A stretch of 64,000 nucleotides of DNA from Planktothrix paucivesiculata PCC 9631 (GTDB lineage Bacteria; Cyanobacteriota; Cyanobacteriia; Cyanobacteriales; Microcoleaceae), in the NCBI RefSeq assembly GCF_900009265.2, contig NZ_LR734992.1:161694-225693 (forward strand), written 5' to 3'. Made by a program: the position numbers and the translations under genes. The notes beneath the pieces were generated by a model. The model was not told the DNA's origin. It saw nothing but the letters and a program-made list of their open reading frames with translations, and made no database searches. Shown piece by piece: positions 34,878 through 45,693 of the stretch. Numbering within the stretch: position 1 is the first letter of the stretch; the number at the start of each line of letters is the position of its first letter.

Positions 34878-37800
34878 ATGTCGAGCATTAACTGGCAAAA
34901 TCTTCGCTCTTGGAATGGTTCACAACACTCAGCCTTTGAGGAACTCTGTTGTCAACTTGCTTCCTATGAAAAACCACCATCTCCTGATTCTATATTTATT
35001 CGTAAGGGCACTCCTGATGCTGGAGTAGAATGCTTTTGGCGCTCGCCTAACTCAGAAGAAGAGTGGGCTTGGCAAGCTAAGTTCTTCTCTACGGTTGACA
35101 AGAGCCAATGGAAACAACTAGATGATTCAGTCGAAACAGCATTAGATAAGCACCCTAACTTAACCTCCTACACCGTTTGTTTGCCACTTGATCGACCAGA
35201 TTCTCGAAATGACAAAAAAGAGAGCCTTATGGACAAGTGGAACGAGCGCGTTCGCAAATGGGAGAGTTGGGCGCAGGCAAGAGGTAGAACAGTTAGTTTC
35301 CTTTACTGGGGAGAGCATGAAATTTTTGAAAGACTAACTCGTGAGGAGCATCGAGGTCGGTATCTATTCTGGTTCAAAGCTGAACTATTTAGTCAAAACT
35401 GGTTTGAATCCCGTTTGGATGAAGCAATAGGCAATGCTGGAGAAAGATATACACCGGAACTGAATGTTGAATTGCCTGTCGCACAACTTTTTGATGGGTT
35501 GGGAAGAACAACAGAATTTTTTAATCAATTCAAGATTCTGCAAGGGAAAATCAAGAAATCCTATTCTAGCGGAATCTCTAGCGAAAAGGAATTATCTGCC
35601 ATAGCAGTTTTTGAGTTGCTTAGAGAGAAAGTTGACCAACTCCTAGCAATCTTAAATGTTATCGATACTCTGGAAACAGACCCTATAGACTTTAAAAGGA
35701 TCTCGAATTTAGCTTCTGAAGCTCGCGAAAAAGTCTATGAATACATTCGGGTGTTGGGACAACTTGAAGAGAAAGCGAAAAAACAAACTAGCTCCCAACA
35801 ACAGACAGAAAATAACTGGTTGTCTTCAAGTAGATATAGTATACAAACTCACAAACTCTATAGCTTGGCAGAGGAGCTAACTTCACTCGAAGATGCAGCT
35901 CAAAGTAATGAGGTTCAGCTTGCTAATATACCAGCCTTACTTTTGCGGGGAATTGCTGGTCAAGGCAAAACTCATCTACTGTGTGATATTGCTCAAAATA
36001 GAATTCGAGAGGGCTTACCTACAGTCTTACTGCTAGGTGAGCATTTCAATGGTAGTGATGAACCTTGGCTACAAGTTACCAGACTTTTAAGGCTATCTTG
36101 TACAGCAGAAGAATTTCTGGGTGCATTAGAAACTGCGGCTCAGACAAGACAGTCAAAAGCGTTAATTTTTATTGATGCTCTAAATGAGGGTGAGGGAAAA
36201 AAGCTGTGGAAGAAACATCTCGCAGGAATGTTGACCCTTCTAGACAAATTTCCTCATCTAGGAATTGCTTTTAGTGTTCGCACTCCCTATGAAAATGTTG
36301 TTATTCCTCAACATCTTGGAGTTGATCGCTTAATACGAAAGACCCATCATGGCTTTGCTCAACATGAATATCAAGCAACACGAATTTTCTTTGACCACTA
36401 TGGCATTAAGAGCCCTAGCGTCCCGTTACTCAATCCAGAGTTTCAGAATCCTCTCTTCCTAAAACTGTTTTGCCGTGGTTTGCAAAATTATCGCTGGACA
36501 GAAGTGCCACCTGGCTTTTATGGAATTTCTGCGGTTTTCAACTTCCTTATCGAATCAGTCAATGCCAAACTCGCTAGTGAAGAATATTTAGACTTTGACG
36601 AAAAATCTAGGATTGTTCAGAAAGCCGTACAAAAGCTCGCAGAAGTAATGGCGGAGAACAACAAACAATGGCTACTCAACCAAGAAGCACAAGTGATTGT
36701 TAATAAATTTCTTCCACGAGAAGGCGGTTATCACAACACTATGTTCAGACATCTTGTAGTTGAGGGAATTATCGCTGAGAACTGCTTTTGGCAAGATGAT
36801 GAGCCAGTACATACGATTCGATTTTCATATGAACGGTTCTCCGATCACCTTATTGTTAAATATCTACTCGACAAATACCTGGATTCTGAAAATCCATCAG
36901 CAACCTTCCTTCCAAACAATCAATTGGGGGAATTGCTCAAGGACGACTGGACATACTGTAATCGTGGACTTGTGGAAGCATTTTCGATTCAGGTACCAGA
37001 ACGGATTAGAAAAGAGCTTATTGAGGTTGCACCCCACTGTGCTAACTATTCTGCTGTGCGCGATTCATTTATTCAGAGCTTGATTTGGCGCGATCCTAAT
37101 TCAATCACAGAGGCAACAAACCAGTATATTAATTCACACATTATTCAACATAAAGATTCCCGCGACCTGCTCCTAGATGCTTTTTTGACCGTAGCCTCCA
37201 ATTCAAATCATCCATACAATGCAGACTTTCTGCATCAGCGTCTTAAAAGGGATTCTATGCCTGATAGAGACGCATGGTGGTCTACTTTTCTGCACTTTCA
37301 GTACGGACAACATGAGGCAGTTGATCGTCTAGTGGACTGGGCATGGATAGCAGAAGATAAAAGTCATATTGAGGATGAGGCAATTCGGTTATGCGCGATC
37401 ACGCTTGCTTGGTTTCTCACAACCTCCAATCGATTCTTACGAGACCGTGCGACGAAAGCCCTCGTTTCCCTGCTTACTCCTCGCATTCACATTCTCAGAC
37501 AGGTTATATCACAATTTCGAGATGTTGACGACTGGTACATTTTGGAGCGACTCTATGCTGTTGCCTACGGATGTGCAATGCGGAGTATAGATGACGTTGC
37601 GATCGCAGAACTTGCTCAGGATGTATACAGTTGGGTATTTGAGAATGGCAAACCGATTCCTCATATTCTGCTAAGGGATTATGCTCGTGGTGTGATTGAA
37701 CTAGCTTTGAGCCACAACATCTCATTACAGATTGATGTTGCTCGTATTAGACCTCCCTACAAAAGTGAATGGCTTTCCCACATTCCCTCAGATAATGAAC

Positions 37801-39497
37801 TAAAGATACACACAGATCAGGCAGAGAAAGTACTTAAGGAGCATAACTACGGAGACAGCCCATTCCTGAATCAATGGCGTAGTGTCTTTACCATCCAACG
37901 CTCAGTACTCGGTGGGGGCGACTTTGCTCGATATGTAATTGGAACAAATTCTTCAAGTTTCTCTTGGTCATCTCGACGGTTGGATGAACCACCAACCCAG
38001 AAAGAAATATATGAAAGTTTTCTAGAGTCTCTAACAGTGAAACAGGAAAGAGCCTGGAACCGCTATCGCACTGTGATAAATAACGTTGACTATTACCGTC
38101 AATTGAGTGTTGAAGAACGAATCAAAGAATTTGGATATGAATATACTGAAGAAGAGCTAGAAGAAGTAATGGCTGAAACAGAGCAATCCCTTCGTAAGGC
38201 TCTAGGTAAAAATAAGACAGAAATTTTTGAAGAATCTGTTCGGTCTTATTCCGAAGCTTCAGATGAGGATGAGTACCGCTTTGATTTAAGCATTGCTCAA
38301 CGTTGGATTTTCTGGCGAGTTTTCGATCTCGGATGGACTGTAGAGCGTTTCGGCTGGTTTGATAGTAGACTAGATCTTCACGGTCGAGCAGCAAATAAAC
38401 CTGAAAGAATGGGCAAAAAATATCAATGGCTTGCCTATCATGAATTTTTAGCAAGAGTATCGGATAATTTTAAGTTTAGGAAGGATGAATGGAATCCAAC
38501 TGACAAGGATGGATTTGTTGGTACCTGGCAAGGCTACGAACGGAATATCGATCCGTCTTGTCTCCTAAAGAGTACTAAACAAGGCGACTCCGATAAGCAC
38601 AACAAACCTTGGTGGTTTGCTGTTCCCTATGATTCATGGAATCAGCACTCCAGTGATGTTGAATGGCTCCAAGACAAAGATGATCTACCTGCTATTGAGC
38701 CAATCATCGATCTTGTTAACCCCAAGGACGGTTCTCGCTGGCTGGCTCTGGAAAATCATAGTTCATGGGATGAACCCGTTCAAATGGGTGAAGATAGTCT
38801 GCCAAAGCGACAGATCTGGTATATGCTCAAGAGCTACCTTGTTCAGAAAGAAGATATTGATTGTATATATGACTGGGCTGTGCAGCAAAACTTTATGGGA
38901 CGCTGGATGCCAGAATCTCATGGACTTTCCCAAGTATTTTTGGGCGAGTTCTTTTGGTCACCCGCCTTTGAATATTACAACACTTCATACTTCAGTCATG
39001 ATGGTTGGACTGATGGAGACAATAATAAGATTCCTAAAAAAGTTTTAGTCACAACAGATCGGTACATACAGGAAAGCTTTGGTTTCGATTGTTCGGTTGA
39101 TGAATCTTACAACATTTATCTACCAGCCCAACTTTTAGCCGATCAAATGAAACTTCGGTGGAATGGTGTTGAAGGCTTCTTCGAGCAGGCAGGACGCTTA
39201 ATTGCTTTTGACCCTTCTGTGAGAGAAGTTGGCCCGATGGCATGTCTTATAAACCGTGAGGCATTACTCGAATTTTTAGATCAGAATGGGTACGACATTC
39301 TATGGACTTTCCTTGGTGAGAAGATAATTTTGAATGGCAATCCCCTTCATGCACGTTTAGAGTTGAGTGGAGCTTTACGTTTAAAAGAGGGGCACTTAGA
39401 AGGAATAGTTAACTTTAAGCTAAACCCTAGGAAAAGCGCAAATGAAGATTCCTTCCAGACATATACTGGTAAGTTCACTATTCCTAAAACTACCTGA
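34878..39497 (+). CDS. Avs2-like STAND ATPase with Cap4-type N-terminal nuclease
   Basis: 1539 aa from ATG 34878; an upstream TTG would add eight residues but has no support. Residues ~10-170 look like a Cap4/DUF4297 nuclease: FEELCCQLA, then RKGTPDAGVECFW and WAWQAKFF (a D/E...QxK pattern). STAND core: LLRGIAGQGKTHLL (~residue 355) and LIFIDALNEGEG (~430). The remaining ~1000 residues are helical repeats, the sensor part. This is the architecture of Avs (AVAST) proteins, which bind conserved phage proteins such as terminase or portal, tetramerise and cut DNA. It diverges from the gene at 34265 across 0.6 kb of mobile-element debris. Confidence 0.75.
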   Translation: MSSINWQNLRSWNGSQHSAFEELCCQLASYEKPPSPDSIFIRKGTPDAGVECFWRSPNSEEEWAWQAKFFSTVDKSQWKQLDDSVETALDKHPNLTSYTVCLPLDRPDSRNDKKESLMDKWNERVRKWESWAQARGRTVSFLYWGEHEIFERLTREEHRGRYLFWFKAELFSQNWFESRLDEAIGNAGERYTPELNVELPVAQLFDGLGRTTEFFNQFKILQGKIKKSYSSGISSEKELSAIAVFELLREKVDQLLAILNVIDTLETDPIDFKRISNLASEAREKVYEYIRVLGQLEEKAKKQTSSQQQTENNWLSSSRYSIQTHKLYSLAEELTSLEDAAQSNEVQLANIPALLLRGIAGQGKTHLLCDIAQNRIREGLPTVLLLGEHFNGSDEPWLQVTRLLRLSCTAEEFLGALETAAQTRQSKALIFIDALNEGEGKKLWKKHLAGMLTLLDKFPHLGIAFSVRTPYENVVIPQHLGVDRLIRKTHHGFAQHEYQATRIFFDHYGIKSPSVPLLNPEFQNPLFLKLFCRGLQNYRWTEVPPGFYGISAVFNFLIESVNAKLASEEYLDFDEKSRIVQKAVQKLAEVMAENNKQWLLNQEAQVIVNKFLPREGGYHNTMFRHLVVEGIIAENCFWQDDEPVHTIRFSYERFSDHLIVKYLLDKYLDSENPSATFLPNNQLGELLKDDWTYCNRGLVEAFSIQVPERIRKELIEVAPHCANYSAVRDSFIQSLIWRDPNSITEATNQYINSHIIQHKDSRDLLLDAFLTVASNSNHPYNADFLHQRLKRDSMPDRDAWWSTFLHFQYGQHEAVDRLVDWAWIAEDKSHIEDEAIRLCAITLAWFLTTSNRFLRDRATKALVSLLTPRIHILRQVISQFRDVDDWYILERLYAVAYGCAMRSIDDVAIAELAQDVYSWVFENGKPIPHILLRDYARGVIELALSHNISLQIDVARIRPPYKSEWLSHIPSDNELKIHTDQAEKVLKEHNYGDSPFLNQWRSVFTIQRSVLGGGDFARYVIGTNSSSFSWSSRRLDEPPTQKEIYESFLESLTVKQERAWNRYRTVINNVDYYRQLSVEERIKEFGYEYTEEELEEVMAETEQSLRKALGKNKTEIFEESVRSYSEASDEDEYRFDLSIAQRWIFWRVFDLGWTVERFGWFDSRLDLHGRAANKPERMGKKYQWLAYHEFLARVSDNFKFRKDEWNPTDKDGFVGTWQGYERNIDPSCLLKSTKQGDSDKHNKPWWFAVPYDSWNQHSSDVEWLQDKDDLPAIEPIIDLVNPKDGSRWLALENHSSWDEPVQMGEDSLPKRQIWYMLKSYLVQKEDIDCIYDWAVQQNFMGRWMPESHGLSQVFLGEFFWSPAFEYYNTSYFSHDGWTDGDNNKIPKKVLVTTDRYIQESFGFDCSVDESYNIYLPAQLLADQMKLRWNGVEGFFEQAGRLIAFDPSVREVGPMACLINREALLEFLDQNGYDILWTFLGEKIILNGNPLHARLELSGALRLKEGHLEGIVNFKLNPRKSANEDSFQTYTGKFTIPKTT

Positions 39498-40318
39498 GTC
39501 GCTCCAACAAAGAACCGCTAAACAAGCCGATGGCAATGATTTAAAAATCACAGGCAGCATTGAGTTGAGCATCTGCCTAAACGCCGTAAACTAGAAGGAA
39601 TATGGCTTTTACTCATTATTTAGGCGTGGGATTGTTTCAATTTGAGGTAGGCTTTTGCTTTAGCCAGACGGACTAAACGTTCTAAATATTCATACTGTTC
39701 CCATCGTTGTTTGTCTTCAGATCTTAGTTCGCCTGCGCGATTTTTTTCCAGTAAAGTATTAAGTTTATTTTTTCTATAGGGTGGATAGGGTGGTATTTCC
39801 GTAATCAAGATTATTTAAAATGGTTGCTTGTTTTAGGAATAAAGCGATCGCCCCAGTGCAGACTGTCCAATAACGAAATCATGAGAGTTATAGTATGTAG
39901 TATGTATGATTACTAATGAGAATCGTAAAATATTAACGATTATTCTCTGTAATTTCCTCAAGTTTAAGGTTGTATTGCGCTAGAAAATAAACTTAATCTA
40001 ATCCGTATAATTACTCTTTCCTCAAGCCAGATTTATCTGTATTCTCAAAAGTATACCCACATCTTCTACAATTGATCTCATCCACTGGAGCAACAATCTA
40101 TGCTGCTGCGGGAGTATTGAACAATTTTATGGAACTTAGAAGGTTTTTCGCTACTCTAGGTTGAACTTGTTTGCATTGATGGTTGCTCAGGGATAAAGTT
40201 GTCAGTCTCCCCAATTGACTATTGAGTTTATCCCCCAAATGTGTCACAAGTCATTCAATGGAGTCGATGGGGTTAGAAATCTGCAATCGTTTTTTTTAAG
40301 ATTTTATCAATTAAAGAT
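39498..40318. other. Mostly non-coding gap between two defence loci
   Basis: Apart from the small minus-strand frame at 39620-39808 I see no gene. One short minus-strand stretch near 40010-40100 encodes EINCRRCGYTFEN, a zinc-ribbon-like piece without a start, perhaps the tail of a lost gene. A GCGATCGC site lies near 39844. The last ~60 bases before 40319 are T/A rich and may hold the promoter of the ATPase operon. Confidence 0.35.
39620..39808 (-). pseudogene. Small conserved cyanobacterial protein, probably 5'-truncated
   Basis: 62 codons: PPYPPYRKNKLNTLLEKNRA followed by GELRSEDKQRWEQYEYLERLVRLAKAKAY. Many cyanobacterial genomes encode small proteins with this pattern (a helical, Glu/Arg-rich core ending LxRLxKAKA), often near toxin-like or restriction genes. 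The first usable codon is TTG and an in-frame TAA lies three codons further upstream, so the usual N-terminus seems lost. Function unknown. Confidence 0.4.
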
Positions 40319-43300
40319 ATGCAACCTAAATCTGTTGAGTTACAAAGTCGCTTAGAATCTTTAACAAATAGCTTTTTACAGCTTAGTCAAAATTTATCTG
40401 AAGCGACTCAAAACTTAGAACAGTCTTTGATTCCTCCCTCATTAGATCTGGCTGAACACATTGTTAATAAACGACAAGACTTTGAAGATATTCGCCGTCA
40501 AGCCGTCGAGTTAGCGCAATCTTTAGAAGTATCTACTACCGAGCCTGAAAAAATTATTTCTATTCATGAGCTAGAAGCCCTATTAAAAGCGATTCATAAA
40601 GCAGAAGTAGAAGAAGTTATTGATACCTGGCAACAAGCTTTAGATATTTTGGACAAAATTTTAAAAATTAATTCTAAGGATAGTGCGGATTTTCTTCCCT
40701 TACAACAATGTCTAACACAAGCTGCCCAATTGCGTAATTTAATCTTAAATAGCCCAGAAGACAACTTAAATGCAGAAGCAAAAGCATTAATATCCGGTGA
40801 ACATCATCTCGCGCAACTGCTCACACTGATTTTAGAACGAGAGTCTCCAGATTATCAACGGTTGGCAAATTTGCAGGCATCTGTCGTTCAGTCTTGTGGA
40901 ATGCCGATTGCACTAGCCGCGTTAACAGGGAGACTGTTTTTAGAATCAGAGTCAACATCTCCACTTGTAAAAATACCAGAATTAAAAGAAAATAACAATC
41001 CAATTGAACCGGACATTTCAGAGCCTGAACCTATTGAGTTAGAAAAATTGAAAATTGTTCCGAAAACCTATGATCTAAATAATAAAATCAATGATAAAGA
41101 CTCGTCAAATCAAACTAAAATAGCTGTTTTACCTAATGTCTTTGATCAATCTAAAACCAATACTCAGGACATAGCATTATCGCTATCAAACACCAATAAT
41201 GAAGACCAAGAAACAGCAATTCAATATTTAATCTGGAAACTTATTGGTGAGAAAAAACTGAGTTTGGCTTTTAATCTAGCTTGGGGGATAGAAACCGAAT
41301 TTCCCCAGATTCAGCCTCGACTTCCTTCTTGGGTGATTCGAGCCGTTATTTTAGGAATTCATGTTCGTTACGACCTAGGAACTGGAGAAATTGCAAATAT
41401 TTTGATAGATGATTTTGCTAATTTTAGCGAGAGTATGTTTACTAAAGAGGGGGAGTGGAATCAAGCGATTAGTTTACTTTTAGCAGCTTCAGCCCTTCGT
41501 CCCGCTTTGCTTGCTCCCAATACGGATGCTTCACAAATTCTTTTATCATTGCGGCTAGGAGAAGGACTAAATCAACTCTATGAATACTGCCAAATCATTG
41601 CTAAATATGGTTCTCAACGCCTAGCTTTAGACGTTAAGGCGATTAAAACCGTTATCAGTCAGGAACAATGGAATGATAAAATTACTGTTCTTAATCAAGA
41701 GATTGATGGGTGGTGTTCAGAAGCACCAGGATTCCTCATGAGATCAACACAGGGTCGAAGAATTTGGAAAAGATGGTTAGACTTAGGTGGACTGGTTGAG
41801 CAGTTATTATCTCAGATCAAAGAAAAAGATTCTTCTTTACTTTTAAGATCAACAACCTTAAATCACGTTCAAGAGGTCAAAGATCGAATTTCAATTTTTT
41901 ATACATCTTGTGAGTTAAAAAATCAAATAGAATTAACAAAAAGACAATTGGGGGTTAACAAAAAACGAGAAATTGATCAGGATGATATCCCTAAAATTTA
42001 TAGATATGTCAATCAAGCAGTTGACTTTGGTCGCCGTTGGATTGATTTACAAGAATTGCGTTTAGACCAAAGGAATGACTTTACTCAAAGACAAGCCAAA
42101 CTAGCAGAGCAAATTAAGCAAGAGATTTCCGATTTACATGATCCCGTTTTGGAAGAAATTCAAATTTTTGAGAATAAAAACTCATCAGAGTTGATTCAAG
42201 CCGGAATTTATTGCTGTCAATCTGCCGTACTAGATATTCGTAATTTATTTAACCCTGACACTTCATTAGTAGCAACAGAACCTAACCCTAAATATCTTTT
42301 TTATGGAGATCTGCTAAGAACTCCTACCCTATGTTTAAATGCTGATTGGCAACCAGAAATTAGTAGTCGAACTGATCTAGTCAAAGGAATTGCAGATTTA
42401 ATCATTAAAAATAATTTTGATTGGCGAGAAAATTTCCTGGAGCAAAGTGATTTAAGGAATCATGAAGCGACCGATAGAATCATTGAGTATATTCGTGTTA
42501 ATCCTGAACTTTTGATTAATATTGAAGAACTAGAACGGATTCGAGAAAATAGCATTCGAGAATGTCGAGATAGTTTAGAGCGAGATATCAAAAAAACCCG
42601 AAATCAAATTGAACAAGCTGTGGCTTTGGGAATTCTAAAAGAAGGCGATCGCTTTGATTATGTAGCCCAAATTGCCCATATCGAAAAAGAAGTTGAAACC
42701 ACACTTCGCTTTGATTTAAAACACAATAAACTAGACTGTATTAAAACTGCAATCGCTAATAAAAAACAAGCTGTCATTGAACAAGTTAGACAAAGATTAA
42801 ATCCACTCCCTTTAACTTCTGAACAACCCAGCTATGTCCGTATTCAAGAACTGTTAGATCAAGGCAATGTATTAACAGCAAATGAATATATTGACATGGT
42901 AAGCCGAGGGGATGAAATTCCTAATATCGAAGTAGAATTTAATGATTTTAGTGACTTTTTCCCAATTAAAGTGACTGAAATTGACAATTTTATGGAAGTC
43001 AATAATCCTCCATTTGTTATTCAAAAAGTACAAAAACGAGAAAATGTTTGTGGAATCAATTTAAGACGACCCTCTGGTTCTGCTACAAACAGAGCCGCTG
43101 AAATGCTAACAGCTTGGTTTTCCGTCAAAAAAGGAGGTAAATCTCAGCAAATTTCTCAAGAAGAAGCACGAACTATTTTAGTCAACTTAGGCTTTAACCC
43201 ATTAAACATTAAAGTAGAACAAATTGGGGGGCGGACTTGGCTAAAAGTCAAGACAGAAACCATACGCAATAAAGAACTATGTCCGGTTGCGGGTTATGGT

Positions 43301-45688
43301 TCAGCCGCTCATGGACAATATCGGATTCTTTGCGTTTGGGACAGACCCACAGCCGAAGACATTCGGAATGCAGTCGGAGAAACCTCTCACGGTGCTCCAG
43401 CTTTTGTCTTCTTTTTTGGACGGTTGACAGAACCCCGACGCAGAGACTTAGCTCGCTTATGCCGAGAACGTCGTAGCACTTTTGTACTCATTGATGATAT
43501 CTTGATGCTGTATCTTTGTGGTGCAGAAGAACCACGACTGCAAACCTTATTTAATTGTGCTTTACCGTTTACCTTTGTAGAACCTTATGCCACAACGGCG
43601 GGGTTAGTTCCTCCTGAAATTTTCTATGGACGGAAACAAGAGCGAGATTCTATTATTAATCAGATGGGATCTTGCTTTATTTATGGAGGACGACAGTTAG
43701 GAAAAACAGCGTTATTACGTTCTGTAGAACGGGACTTTCATGCCTCACAGGAGCAAAGAATTGCCCTATTTCTCGATTTAAAAGCAGATGGAATTGGCAT
43801 TCATAAATCCATTGAAGATATTTGGAGCTTACTAGCTGAGGAGTTTAAAAAATTAGGGATTATTCCCCGTAATATTACAACGAATATAGGTGCAAAAGCA
43901 CTGTTAGGAAATCTCCAAACTTGGTTAGAAGAAGATAAAAGCCGTCGCATTCTTTTGTTACTGGATGAAACTGACAAATTTTTAGAATCTGATGGGCAAA
44001 ATCACTTTAATCAAACCAGCCGTTTCAAAGGTTTAATGGATCAAACAGAACGACGGTTTAAGGTTGTATTTGCGGGATTGCATAACGTTCAACGTACCAC
44101 TCGCTTAGAAAATCATCCCCTCGCTCATTATGGAGAACCCCTTTGTATTGGCCCTCTTTTAGAAAATGGAGAATGGCGGGAAGCCAGAGCACTGATCAAA
44201 CGACCTTTAGCCAGTATAGGTTATGAATTATCCGATGATTTAGTCACCCGAATTCTCTCCCAAACCAATTATTATCCGAGTTTAACTCAACTCTATTGTC
44301 AGGAATTGTTGAGAGAGGTTAATAAAAATCATTTAAGGATATATGAACGTAATAAAATTCCTCCTTATGAAATTTCAGACTATCAAGTTGATGAAGCTTA
44401 TCAAAGCCAAAATCTTCGTAAAGCCATTCGCGATCGCTTTCTCTGGACGCTCCAACTTGATCAACGGTATGAAGTAATTGCCTATTCCATCGCCTATGAA
44501 TCTTTAACCAGTCAAGAAGGGATGGTCAATGGATTTTCTGTATCTTGGATTCAAAATGTCGTTTTGTCTTGGTGGTCGGAAGGATTTCAAGGGAAATCTA
44601 CGGATGAATTTCGCGCTCTCCTTGAAGAAATGGTGGGGTTAGGGATTTTACGAGAAACGAGTAAAGGACAGTTTGCACTGAGAAGTCCTAACGTTGTTTT
44701 GCTGTTAGGAACTGAATCAGAAATTGAAGAACAACTCCTTAGAAGCCGTGAACCTTCTTTAGAATATGATGCTGCAATTTTTCGACCCGTATTGCGAAAT
44801 GACTTATCTCGCCCTAGTCCTTTAACGGTTCAACAAGAATCCGTATTACGCAAACGAGAACATGGAGTTTCTATCATTGTTGGTTGTCCTGCCGCCGGTT
44901 TACATGAATTGAAAGATAGCTTGCTTTCAGCCGTTGGTCAGGAATTTTTCATTCCCATAAACGAAGTTTCTGAAATTAGCATTTTCACTCAACAGTTAGG
45001 CAACCTTGACAAGCGAGAACGCAGTATTGATGGAACAACAATTGTCTTTGTTTCATCAACTTGTGCTTGGGATTTAAAATGGGTCGAGAGATCTCAGGAA
45101 AAAGTTCAGAAATTAACCTCTAAAAAATCATTTGTCCGAGTTGTTTTTGTTGCTAATCCACAAAAACTATGGGATTTAGTTAGCACTAATTCTTTAATGT
45201 CCCTAGAATCTCAGGGAATCATTCCCATCAGCCTGAATCCTTGGCATGATGCTGCGTTGCAACAATGGTTAGAAGATTGCGATTTAGCATTAAGCAAGGA
45301 AAACCGAGAAAAGATTACTGAAATTACGGGAAATTGGTCAGTGCTGCTTCAGCGCTTTTATCAACAAGCTAAATTAGATCGCCACTGGGAACCTCACCTC
45401 CAGAAACTAGCAGAGTCTCTCACCCATTCCGATGTCTTAAGCAACCTAGCTGGGCTAATGGGACTTGATCAAGGTTATCTTGAGCAAAGACAAATATTAC
45501 ACACCTTGGCAACACTGGAAAAAGTTTCTAGTGAGGATTTGATTAGCGTTGTGGAAGGGATATCGCCTGAAACAGTAAACCAAACCTTGAAATGGGCGGA
45601 GTTACTTCGACTCATCAATGCTGTTGGTCATGATGACTGGAGTGTTGATCCACTGGTTCGCCGGATTCTGACATCAATTGGAGGATAA
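40319..45688 (+). CDS. Giant P-loop ATPase of an uncharacterised defence-like operon
   Basis: 1789 aa from ATG 40319. Residues 1-200 and ~450-850 are helical or coiled-coil (QSRLESLTNSFLQLSQNL). A mixed domain around 920-1060 precedes an AAA/STAND-like ATPase: FYGRKQERDSIINQ, FIYGGRQLGKTALL (~1122), ILLLLDETDKFLES (~1210). The C-terminus (~1450-1789) holds winged-helix-like segments and a second NTPase-like region without a clear P-loop (VSIIVGCPAAGLHELKDSL). I do not recognise the family. The downstream gene starts 5 bases after the stop, with GGAGG spanning the stop, so the two are co-expressed. By size, ATPase type and location it is probably an immune sensor or motor. Confidence 0.6.
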   Translation: MQPKSVELQSRLESLTNSFLQLSQNLSEATQNLEQSLIPPSLDLAEHIVNKRQDFEDIRRQAVELAQSLEVSTTEPEKIISIHELEALLKAIHKAEVEEVIDTWQQALDILDKILKINSKDSADFLPLQQCLTQAAQLRNLILNSPEDNLNAEAKALISGEHHLAQLLTLILERESPDYQRLANLQASVVQSCGMPIALAALTGRLFLESESTSPLVKIPELKENNNPIEPDISEPEPIELEKLKIVPKTYDLNNKINDKDSSNQTKIAVLPNVFDQSKTNTQDIALSLSNTNNEDQETAIQYLIWKLIGEKKLSLAFNLAWGIETEFPQIQPRLPSWVIRAVILGIHVRYDLGTGEIANILIDDFANFSESMFTKEGEWNQAISLLLAASALRPALLAPNTDASQILLSLRLGEGLNQLYEYCQIIAKYGSQRLALDVKAIKTVISQEQWNDKITVLNQEIDGWCSEAPGFLMRSTQGRRIWKRWLDLGGLVEQLLSQIKEKDSSLLLRSTTLNHVQEVKDRISIFYTSCELKNQIELTKRQLGVNKKREIDQDDIPKIYRYVNQAVDFGRRWIDLQELRLDQRNDFTQRQAKLAEQIKQEISDLHDPVLEEIQIFENKNSSELIQAGIYCCQSAVLDIRNLFNPDTSLVATEPNPKYLFYGDLLRTPTLCLNADWQPEISSRTDLVKGIADLIIKNNFDWRENFLEQSDLRNHEATDRIIEYIRVNPELLINIEELERIRENSIRECRDSLERDIKKTRNQIEQAVALGILKEGDRFDYVAQIAHIEKEVETTLRFDLKHNKLDCIKTAIANKKQAVIEQVRQRLNPLPLTSEQPSYVRIQELLDQGNVLTANEYIDMVSRGDEIPNIEVEFNDFSDFFPIKVTEIDNFMEVNNPPFVIQKVQKRENVCGINLRRPSGSATNRAAEMLTAWFSVKKGGKSQQISQEEARTILVNLGFNPLNIKVEQIGGRTWLKVKTETIRNKELCPVAGYGSAAHGQYRILCVWDRPTAEDIRNAVGETSHGAPAFVFFFGRLTEPRRRDLARLCRERRSTFVLIDDILMLYLCGAEEPRLQTLFNCALPFTFVEPYATTAGLVPPEIFYGRKQERDSIINQMGSCFIYGGRQLGKTALLRSVERDFHASQEQRIALFLDLKADGIGIHKSIEDIWSLLAEEFKKLGIIPRNITTNIGAKALLGNLQTWLEEDKSRRILLLLDETDKFLESDGQNHFNQTSRFKGLMDQTERRFKVVFAGLHNVQRTTRLENHPLAHYGEPLCIGPLLENGEWREARALIKRPLASIGYELSDDLVTRILSQTNYYPSLTQLYCQELLREVNKNHLRIYERNKIPPYEISDYQVDEAYQSQNLRKAIRDRFLWTLQLDQRYEVIAYSIAYESLTSQEGMVNGFSVSWIQNVVLSWWSEGFQGKSTDEFRALLEEMVGLGILRETSKGQFALRSPNVVLLLGTESEIEEQLLRSREPSLEYDAAIFRPVLRNDLSRPSPLTVQQESVLRKREHGVSIIVGCPAAGLHELKDSLLSAVGQEFFIPINEVSEISIFTQQLGNLDKRERSIDGTTIVFVSSTCAWDLKWVERSQEKVQKLTSKKSFVRVVFVANPQKLWDLVSTNSLMSLESQGIIPISLNPWHDAALQQWLEDCDLALSKENREKITEITGNWSVLLQRFYQQAKLDRHWEPHLQKLAESLTHSDVLSNLAGLMGLDQGYLEQRQILHTLATLEKVSSEDLISVVEGISPETVNQTLKWAELLRLINAVGHDDWSVDPLVRRILTSIGG

Positions 45689-45693
45689 AACAG

